A DNA stretch of 6,082 bases from JARRRD01 sp037381085 (GTDB taxonomy: Bacteria > Nitrospirota > Thermodesulfovibrionia > Thermodesulfovibrionales > UBA6898), in contig JARRRD010000119.1 in the NCBI GenBank assembly GCA_037381085.1, forward strand, positions 1 to 6,082, written 5' to 3'. A program made the translations under genes and the position numbers. This document shows positions 1-4,672 of this stretch, piece by piece (within the stretch, counting starts at the first letter, position 1; each line of letters opens with the position of its first letter). The notes beneath the pieces were generated by a model, which saw only the letters and a list, made by a program, of their open reading frames with translations, was not told the DNA's origin and ran no database searches.

Positions 1-5
1 ATTAG

Positions 6-206
6 AACCTGCCGGCCAAATTTTCAGACGACAAGGCCGGTGTCGGCACGAACAAGAAATACGGTGTCATTCACAACTTCGGCGGGGCTATCACCATCCC
101 CGCCCACGAGAGGATGATCCACTTCAAGGCGAAAAAGAGAGGGCAGATAACCGGAAAGGAAAGGGGTCAGCCCTTGACATGGGACATCATCTCTGATAGC
201 CCTTAA
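6..206 (+). pseudogene. Remnant of a Mu gpG-like phage virion morphogenesis gene
   Basis: The frame opens after a TAG at 3-5 and closes with TAA at 204-206. It encodes a segment with GVGTNKKYGVIHNFGG followed by ITIPAHERMIHFK. That pattern (vGTN..YA.iHqFGG, then IPA) is typical of the phage virion morphogenesis / tail completion family (Mu gpG-like), which acts in tail assembly. There is no plausible start codon: the only in-frame ATG lies after the conserved block. The family's later C-terminal part is also missing. Phage-like similarity seems to stop near 160, where a GGGGTCAG motif begins; the last 14 or so residues are probably read from an inserted element. The fragment is therefore broken at both ends, and the in-frame stop at 3-5 suggests a mutation or an upstream frame change. 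The family call rests on recognising the motif, not on a database search. Confidence 0.6.
161..186 (+). repeat. Putative left terminal repeat of the first RAYT element
   Basis: AAGGGGTCAGCCCTTGACAT (161-180) contains a short inverted repeat, GTCA (166-169) and TGAC (174-177). It lies where the phage protein similarity ends and about 50 bp upstream of the first RAYT gene. GGGGTCAG-type sequences are, as I recall, common at the ends of IS200-like/RAYT units in deltaproteobacterial and Nitrospirota genomes. No inverted CTGACCCC partner exists downstream in the window, as expected if the right end of this copy was lost. This is inference from position and motif. Confidence 0.4.
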
Positions 207-232
207 AAAAAGTGCAATCAGGGGGAATGGAG

Positions 233-517
233 ATGGCACGGCCGCTCAGACTTGAGTTCGAAAAGGCCTTTCACCATGTGACCGCCAGGGGGAACGAGCG
301 GAAGAACATCTACTCGGCGCAGAGAGACTATCAAAAGTTTCTGGAATACCTGAGGGAAGCTGAGAAGAAATACGGGATTGTGGTCCATGGCTATGTACTC
401 ATGACGAACCACTACCATCTGCTGATCCAGACACCAGAGACAAATCTCAGCCGGGCAATGCACCACATAAATGGCGCATACACGAACTACATCAATATCG
501 TGGCTAAATGGGGACAC
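233..517 (+). pseudogene. Truncated REP-associated tyrosine transposase (RAYT 1, IS200-like Y1 family)
   Basis: The protein begins MARPLRLEFEKAFHHVTARG and continues with NERKNIYSAQRDYQKFLEYL and the HUH-type motif TNHYHLLIQTPE, then MHHINGAYTNYIN. This is the N-terminal half of the Y1/HUH transposase family that cuts and joins single-stranded DNA at REP-like hairpins. ATG 233 is chosen over ATG 227 because the family normally begins MARPLR and an AGGGGG at 220-225 gives 7-nt spacing. Similarity ends at about KWGH (506-517), just where GHLFQGR and then the catalytic tyrosine helix (YI..NPVRA) would follow. The frame stays open to 862 but that tail is antisense to a second RAYT and is not real coding sequence. 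With no nucleophilic tyrosine, the product cannot be an active transposase. No continuation of this gene is visible after the second element. Confidence 0.85.
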
Positions 518-523
518 ATCCCA
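511..523 (+). repeat. Left inverted repeat of RAYT 2
   Basis: GGGACACATCCCA is the exact reverse complement of 1119-1131. Within it GGGA and TCCC can pair around CACA, giving the small hairpin expected of RAYT substrates. It also sits in a larger hairpin, AAATGGG (506-512) with CCCATTT (520-526), followed by a short T run. Confidence 0.75.
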
Positions 524-527
524 TTTT

Positions 528-1078
528 TCAACATGATTCCCTTCTTGGCCTTCCCTTCGGTCGCTGCAGGAGCCTTCTGTCAAGTCTATTCTCCATTTCG
601 ACCACGAACGCCTCGGTGCCGAAAGGTCTTCCCGTTCTTGTGGCATATCGCAATCGCTCAATTTCTTTCCTGGGTGCATCGGTGCGCAGTAAACGGCCCG
701 TACCGGATTTTGCTCGATATATCTGGAAACCGCCCACAGGTACTTCTCTTGATCCACAATGCAGGAATGATAGCGACTTTCCCACAATCGCCCAGTCCGT
801 CCATAGGTTCTGCTGACATATTGCGTATAGCACAGGGTAAGGCATTGCATCATCTTAAATAGCGACTCTTCCGAGCCCGGTTTCGTCAGCAGATGGATAT
901 GGTTGGTCATCAGACAGTATGCCATTACAGGAGAAGTCCACTTTGCAGCATATTTCTTCAACAGCGAGAGATACTGCTTTCGGTCTTCCTTTTCGAAAAA
1001 GACTGCTTCCCGATTGTTGCCCCTTTGAACTACGTGGTGCGGATATCCCACCGCCACCGCGCGCCCGATCCTCGGCAT
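528..1078 (-). pseudogene. Decayed RAYT transposase (RAYT 2) with internal deletion and frame change
   Basis: Read on the - strand from ATG 1078-1076, the protein starts MPRIGRAVAVGYPHHVVQRG, the family's usual N-terminus. It carries the HUH motif TNHIHLL (His60 and His62) and SRYIEQNPVRA with the probable nucleophile Tyr120. After NPVRA (about 698) the frame loses similarity. In a different - strand frame, from about 695 to the TGA at 530-528, lies the family C-terminus: EIERLRYATRTGRPFGTEAF, then a basic RPKGRPRR tail. The segment that usually separates these two parts (the DYRWSS-type region and following helices, several tens of residues) is absent. So this gene has both an internal deletion and a shifted frame, and reconstructs to about 180 residues where family members usually exceed 200. 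The catalytic core survives on paper, but a full protein cannot be made. ATG 1078 is preferred to the in-frame TTG at 1099 because of family alignment. Confidence 0.85.
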
Positions 1079-1083
1079 GAGTG

Positions 1084-1112
1084 ATTTTATCGGCTGCAAC
1101 TCAGCATGTCAA
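1084..1112 (-). promoter_or_regulatory. Sigma70-like promoter for RAYT 2
   Basis: On the - strand TTGACA (1112-1107) is a perfect -35 and TAAAAT (1089-1084) a one-mismatch -10, separated by exactly 17 bp. Transcription would start near 1078-1077, at or beside the ATG of the RAYT gene, giving a leaderless or nearly leaderless message. No Shine-Dalgarno precedes that ATG, which agrees. It is a sequence match only. Confidence 0.55.
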
Positions 1113-1118
1113 GAAAAC

Positions 1119-1131
1119 TGGGATGTGTCCC
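1119..1131 (-). repeat. Right inverted repeat of RAYT 2
   Basis: TGGGATGTGTCCC is the exact reverse complement of 511-523. Surrounding AAAA (1114-1117) and ATTTT (1134-1138) allow a longer, imperfect hairpin around GGGA-TGTG-TCCC. It is the last recognisable mobile-element sequence before the dcw promoter region. Confidence 0.75.
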
Positions 1132-1136
1132 TAATT

Positions 1137-1158
1137 TTAATTTAGACTACTAAATTAA
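1137..1158. repeat. Perfect 9-bp inverted repeat in the dcw upstream region
   Basis: TTAATTTAG (1137-1145) and CTAAATTAA (1150-1158) are exact reverse complements around ACTA. The dyad overlaps the likely -35 of the mraZ promoter, so it could be an operator. It might instead be part of the RAYT flank. It is AT-rich with no T run after it, so it is not a convincing terminator. Confidence 0.5.
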
Positions 1159-1171
1159 CTGACGTTATACT
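1143..1171 (+). promoter_or_regulatory. Candidate promoter for the mraZ-rsmH-ftsL-ftsI-murE operon
   Basis: TATACT (1166-1171) matches the sigma70 -10 at five of six positions. TAGACT (1143-1148), 17 bp upstream, matches the -35 at four of six. The start would fall near 1178, giving a leader of about 34 nt to the GTG of mraZ. It lies just outside the right repeat of RAYT 2, in the only non-coding gap before mraZ. The three closely spaced TGGG boxes that MraZ usually binds are not seen here. Confidence 0.45.
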
Positions 1172-1211
1172 TCTACATCTGGTTGCCCCTCGTTCTATCC
1201 ACACAATATAT

Positions 1212-1664
1212 GTGCCGGCTTTCTCCGGAAAATACTATTACACCATAGACCCAAAGGGGAGAATCATCATACCCGCTCCTTTCAGGGAAACAATTACCTC
1301 CAATTATAACCCGAAACTGTATGTAGTCAACGCGGCTTTTGATAAATGCCTCCATATCTTTCCGCAGGAGGAATGGAACAGGCTCGAAGAAAAGGTCCGG
1401 CAACTTCCCAGGATGCATGAAGAAGTGAGGTTCTTCATGAGAAGGGTCATCGCTTCGGCCCAGGAAGTGGAAATGGACAAGCAGGGGAGGATCCTCATAC
1501 CTGCCGCACACAGGGCGGACGCCGGATTGAATTCCGACATTGTGATGGTGGGGCTGATAGAAAAAATTGAGTTATGGGACAAAAAAGAATGGGAAGCCGC
1601 GGTTAATCCCGCGGGAATCGACAGAAGGGCAGTGGAAGAAAAACTCGCGTCATATGGCTTATAG
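1212..1664 (+). CDS. mraZ: Transcriptional regulator MraZ
   Basis: MraZ is a ring-forming, AbrB-like DNA-binding protein that usually controls its own dcw operon. The 150-residue product has the family's two tandem SpoVT/AbrB-like halves, each with the DxxxR signature: TIDPKGRIIIPAPFR (Asp13, Arg17) and EMDKQGRILIPAAHR (Asp89, Arg93). Length is normal (about 140-150). GTG 1212 is the only start that keeps the first half: the next in-frame ATG is well inside the domain. It is odd that no Shine-Dalgarno precedes it; upstream reads ACACAATATAT, and an out-of-frame ATG (1210-1212) overlaps the GTG. The stop codon abuts the rsmH start, so the two are probably co-translated. Usual MraZ binding repeats are not visible upstream, where RAYT debris begins about 80 bp before the gene. 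Function is by family; whether it still autoregulates here is open. Confidence 0.95.
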   Translation: MPAFSGKYYYTIDPKGRIIIPAPFRETITSNYNPKLYVVNAAFDKCLHIFPQEEWNRLEEKVRQLPRMHEEVRFFMRRVIASAQEVEMDKQGRILIPAAHRADAGLNSDIVMVGLIEKIELWDKKEWEAAVNPAGIDRRAVEEKLASYGL

Positions 1665-2540
1665 ATGACGACGCGGCATCAGCCGGTACTCGTCAAAGAG
1701 GTTATCGACCTTCTCTCGCCGCGTGAGGGGGGGACATATATAGACGCAACAGTGGGACTTGGCGGGCATTCGGAGGAGATTTTGAAAATGATCGGCAGTG
1801 ACGGCAGACTGATAGGCATCGACAGAGACGACGCTGCCCTCCGTGCGGCGGAGGAAAGATTGAAAGACCCCCGGGTACAGCTTAAGAAAGGCAGATTTTC
1901 TGAAATGGAAAACATCCTTGCGTCGGCGGGGGCCGCGAAGGCCGACGGGATATTGTTAGACCTCGGTGTATCGATGATGCAGCTCAGGGAATCCGGCAGG
2001 GGGTTCAGCTTTCTTTCAGACGAGAGACTCGATATGCGGATGGACAGGACACAGCGTCTTTCCGCCTGGGACATAGTGAACGGTTATTCCGAAAAGGACC
2101 TCATAAGGGTACTAAAAGATTACGGCGAGGAGCACAGGGCTCCCAGGATAGCGCGCGCCATCGGTATGCAGAGAAGGAAGGGGGAGATCGCCACCTGCTC
2201 CGAACTCGCCGGTCTTGTTTCACGTTCCGTCGGCAGGAGAGGGAGGATACACCCGGCCACGAAGACGTTCCAGGCCCTCCGGATCGAGGTAAACGGCGAA
2301 ATTGAAGAACTCCGGAAGGGACTGAACGCCTCCCTGAAAATACTGAAAAGCGGGGGAAGGCTCTGCGTGATCTCTTACCATTCCCTGGAAGACCGTGAAG
2401 TCAAGAACTTCATCAGGGAAAACGCCCGCACGGGCACACTGAAACCCCTGACGAAGAAGCCGGTCACGCCCGGCATAAGGGAAATCCGGGAAAACCCTTC
2501 TTCCAGGAGTGCAAAAATGAGAGGAGCAGAGAGAACATGA
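1665..2540 (+). CDS. rsmH: 16S rRNA (cytosine(1402)-N4)-methyltransferase RsmH
   Basis: RsmH (MraW) uses S-adenosylmethionine to methylate N4 of C1402 in the 16S rRNA of the 30S subunit, in the P-site region. The 291 residues show the family in order: HQPVLVKEVI near the start, SAM-binding motif I DATVGLGGHS (27-36), acidic GIDRD (51-55), DLGVSMMQ (99-106), RLDMRMD (121-127), HPATKTFQALRI (196-207), SYHSLEDREVK (237-247) and the NPSSRSAKMRGAER tail (277-290). Length is close to the usual 300-315. One variation: the commonly DLGVSS motif reads DLGVSM here. ATG 1665 directly follows the mraZ TAG with no nearby Shine-Dalgarno, so translation probably depends on termination of mraZ. The stop TGA overlaps the next gene's start in ATGA (2537-2540). 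The gene looks fully functional. Confidence 0.96.
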   Translation: MTTRHQPVLVKEVIDLLSPREGGTYIDATVGLGGHSEEILKMIGSDGRLIGIDRDDAALRAAEERLKDPRVQLKKGRFSEMENILASAGAAKADGILLDLGVSMMQLRESGRGFSFLSDERLDMRMDRTQRLSAWDIVNGYSEKDLIRVLKDYGEEHRAPRIARAIGMQRRKGEIATCSELAGLVSRSVGRRGRIHPATKTFQALRIEVNGEIEELRKGLNASLKILKSGGRLCVISYHSLEDREVKNFIRENARTGTLKPLTKKPVTPGIREIRENPSSRSAKMRGAERT

Positions 2541-2902
2541 TCCGCCCTAAAGCTAACACCAATATGCTATCATTACTGTATAAACCGCTTCTGGCAGCTT
2601 GCCTGCTCCTCGGTCTGTTCGGACTGATATGGCTGAGGTCCAGCATAGTTGAAGTAAACTACAAGATACACGACCTCGAAGAAAAAAAGATGGGTGCCCT
2701 CACGGACATGAAGCTTCTCCTTGCAGACAGGGCGAAACTCATGTCACTCGAAAGAATCGACACATCCCTGCAGGGAAAGACCGTTGCCAGGAGATATGCC
2801 GACAACGAATACGTATTCCCGGACAGGATCAAGGTAGTCCACATAAAGAGGAGCAAAGGGCCGGCGCCTTATAATGTATCTTTCAATAGACGCATACAAT
2901 GA
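2537..2902 (+). CDS. ftsL: FtsL-like cell division protein
   Basis: This 121-residue product has FtsL/DivIC architecture. A short basic cytoplasmic N-terminus (1-12, Arg3 and Lys5) is followed by a single membrane segment (about 13-33, rich in Leu/Ala/Gly). A polar helix (about 38-75, EVNYKIHDLEEKKMGAL and onward) is consistent with a periplasmic coiled coil, and a short tail follows. FtsL works with FtsB and FtsQ to activate septal synthesis by FtsW/FtsI. FtsL sequences diverge greatly, so the name rests mainly on topology, size and position between rsmH and ftsI, the standard dcw place. ATG 2537 overlaps the rsmH stop by 4 nt; GAGGAG at 2521-2526 is a Shine-Dalgarno, 10 nt away. The stop TGA (2900-2902) is overlapped by an ATG that opens only a short, unlikely frame. 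Confidence 0.8.
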   Translation: MIRPKANTNMLSLLYKPLLAACLLLGLFGLIWLRSSIVEVNYKIHDLEEKKMGALTDMKLLLADRAKLMSLERIDTSLQGKTVARRYADNEYVFPDRIKVVHIKRSKGPAPYNVSFNRRIQ

Positions 2903-2930
2903 AACAAAGGGAGCAGGACTTTTCAGACAC

Positions 2931-2935
2931 GGTGA
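2931..2935 (+). promoter_or_regulatory. Ribosome binding site deciding the ftsI start
   Basis: GGTGA lies 6 nt before GTG 2942. An in-frame TGA overlaps it (2933-2935), so no start further upstream is possible, and the next in-frame ATG falls inside the membrane anchor. Confidence 0.55.
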
Positions 2936-2941
2936 AATTAT

Positions 2942-4672
2942 GTGAACAGGAAAAGGACCATCATATTAAACACCACGCTGGTTTTCGCTTTCATGGTCAT
3001 ATTCTTGCGCCTTGTCGACCTGATGCTTATTGACCACAAACTCCTCTCCGAGAAGGCCAAGGTGCAGCAGGTAACGGCGGAAGACATACAGGCCATGAGG
3101 GGAAATATCTATGACCGAAGGGGCAGGGCATTTGCGGTCAATGTCGAACTCGAATCCCTCTACTGCGATTCAAAGAAAGCGGCTATCGACAAGAAAAGGA
3201 TAAGAAAGTTGTCCTCGGTGCTGAACATGAGGCCTGCCATGGTAAATGCAAAACTCGAAAAGAACAGAAGTTTCATGTGGCTTGACAGAAAGCTCCGTCC
3301 CGATACGGTAAGAAGAGTCAAAGTGGTGCTGGGCATGGGGCCCCGGGCCAGCGAGACGCCTGCCCAGGGGTTCGGCTTCATCCCCGAGGCAAAGCGCCTT
3401 TACCCCAACGGAAGCCTGGCAGTGCACGTGATAGGTGCTGTCGGTCTCGACAACCAGCCGCTTGAGGGACTGGAACTCAAATTCAACAAATACCTCAGGG
3501 GCGCCGGGGGAAAGGTCTATTTTTCACGGGACGCAAGCGGGAACCTCCTTTCCTCCGGGGCAAACCTGGAATCGAAAGGCGACGACATCCAACTCACCAT
3601 CGACGAGGGTCTCCAATACATAGTTGAAAGGGAACTGGACCGCGCGATGTCAAAATGGAAGGCAAAGGCGGCCACTGCAATCATGATGGACCCTTTCACC
3701 GGCGAAATACTTGCATTGGCAGACAGGCCGACCTATAACCCGAACAATCTCAGGCGTGCAACCAGGAATGAGATGAGAGACAGGGCGATCACCGACGTCT
3801 ATGAACCCGGCTCCACCTTCAAGATAGTGGTGGGGACCGCCGCTCTGGAGGAGAAGGCGGTGAGCCTCAACTCAACCTTCGACTGCAGCAAGGGCTATAT
3901 CGTGGTGGGGGGTCACGCCGTACACGACGCCGAAAGACACGGCGTACTTACCTTCAAAGAGGTGATTCAGAAGTCCTCCAATGTGGGGACCACGATGATC
4001 GGCATGAGGCTTGGCAGGCAGAAGATTTACAGGTATGCAAAACGTTACGGGTTCGGCGACCTCACGGGGATTGATCTCCCGGGTGAAGTCTCCGGCTGGA
4101 TCAGAAAGCCCGACAAATGGTCTGCAACGTCGATCGCGGCGGTATCCATAGGACAGGAGGTCGCCGTTACACCCCTTCAGATATTGAGGGCGTATTCGGC
4201 AGTTGCCAACGGAGGCTACCTGGTCCGGCCCCACGTGGTGGCGCAGATCAGGACGCACACGGGCAAAACAGTTTACTCTTTCACGCCGGGACCTTTGAAA
4301 AGGGTCATCTCGGAAAAAACGGCGCGCCTTTTCAAGAATATCCTGAAGACCGTTGTCGAAAAGGGCGGTACGGCGCCGGACGCAGAGGTCGACGGCAATG
4401 AGGCGGCGGGGAAAACAGGCACGGCCCAGGTTATAGACCCGAAGACGGGAAGATATTCGAAAACCAAATATGTAAGCTCCTTTGTGGGCTTCGTTCCGGC
4501 TGATGATCCGAGGTTCGCCGTTATCGTCGTCGTCTACGAGCCGAAAGGGATCAGGTACGGGGGACTCGTGGCGGGGCCGGTATTCCGGAATATCGCCGAC
4601 CAGGCCCTCTCGTACCTGGATGTGCCGCGCGACGACGCACCCGAAAGAAACCTTCTCCTGGTGTCGAAATGA
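2942..4672 (+). CDS. ftsI: Septal peptidoglycan DD-transpeptidase FtsI (PBP3, class B)
   Basis: FtsI crosslinks peptidoglycan at the division septum, anchored in the inner membrane with its catalytic domain outside, in partnership with FtsW. The 576 residues show a short basic N-terminus (MNRKR), one membrane helix (about 7-30), the class B dimerisation/pedestal domain with RGNIYDRRGR (53-62) and HVIGAVGLDNQPLEGLE (162-178), and a penicillin-binding transpeptidase domain from about 220. All three active-site motifs are present: STFK with nucleophile Ser291, SSN (345-347), and KTGT (491-494). The protein ends soon after this domain: there are no PASTA repeats, so it is FtsI-like rather than SpoVD/PBP2x-like. 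GTG 2942 is the start because a TGA lies in frame just upstream and GGTGA gives suitable spacing. A 39-nt gap separates it from ftsL, and its TGA overlaps the murE ATG (4669-4672). No damage is seen. Confidence 0.95.
   Translation: MNRKRTIILNTTLVFAFMVIFLRLVDLMLIDHKLLSEKAKVQQVTAEDIQAMRGNIYDRRGRAFAVNVELESLYCDSKKAAIDKKRIRKLSSVLNMRPAMVNAKLEKNRSFMWLDRKLRPDTVRRVKVVLGMGPRASETPAQGFGFIPEAKRLYPNGSLAVHVIGAVGLDNQPLEGLELKFNKYLRGAGGKVYFSRDASGNLLSSGANLESKGDDIQLTIDEGLQYIVERELDRAMSKWKAKAATAIMMDPFTGEILALADRPTYNPNNLRRATRNEMRDRAITDVYEPGSTFKIVVGTAALEEKAVSLNSTFDCSKGYIVVGGHAVHDAERHGVLTFKEVIQKSSNVGTTMIGMRLGRQKIYRYAKRYGFGDLTGIDLPGEVSGWIRKPDKWSATSIAAVSIGQEVAVTPLQILRAYSAVANGGYLVRPHVVAQIRTHTGKTVYSFTPGPLKRVISEKTARLFKNILKTVVEKGGTAPDAEVDGNEAAGKTGTAQVIDPKTGRYSKTKYVSSFVGFVPADDPRFAVIVVVYEPKGIRYGGLVAGPVFRNIADQALSYLDVPRDDAPERNLLLVSK

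Larger units (their letters stand above)
511..1131 (-). mobile_element. Second RAYT unit (RAYT 2) bounded by 13-bp inverted repeats
   Basis: About 620 bp are framed by GGGACACATCCCA (511-523) and its exact reverse complement TGGGATGTGTCCC (1119-1131). Similarity extends further: the left end continues with TTTTT and the right end, read inward, with GTTTTCTTG. Inside is one decayed RAYT gene on the - strand with its own promoter. The unit lies inside or against RAYT 1, whose coding similarity stops at the left repeat, so RAYT 2 arrived later or recombined there. Exact boundaries are uncertain: the right side could extend to about 1136 (TAATTTT). No target-site duplication is visible, as expected for HUH transposition. 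The unit is non-autonomous now because its transposase is broken. Confidence 0.7.

Noticed and set aside
174..202. TTGACA at 174-179 as a promoter for RAYT 1
   Set aside because: At 17-bp spacing the -10 would be TAGCCC, a poor match. The TTGACA is more likely part of the element-end hairpin.
506..528. Intrinsic terminator made by the AAATGGG/CCCATTT hairpin plus TTTTT
   Set aside because: The stem is only 7 bp and AT-rich at its base, no gene properly ends before it, and the palindrome is better explained by the RAYT end.
518..862. Open + strand frame continuing RAYT 1 to 862
   Set aside because: It is antisense to the RAYT 2 coding sequence, shows no RAYT-like residues after KWGH, and begins exactly at the RAYT 2 repeat. 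It is a read-through shadow.
1119..1123. TGGGA as a surviving MraZ binding box
   Set aside because: It belongs to the RAYT 2 inverted repeat, and no further TGGG follows at the expected 10-bp intervals.
1..1211. CRISPR array, tRNA or toxin-antitoxin gene in the left region
   Set aside because: No regularly spaced repeats, cloverleaf-like segment or small paired ORFs were found; phage and RAYT remnants account for most of the sequence.
2899..3033. Short + strand ORF from the ATG overlapping the ftsL stop (about 44 codons)
   Set aside because: It runs out of frame through the ftsI start and membrane anchor, has no recognisable features, and the ATGA overlap is probably coincidental.
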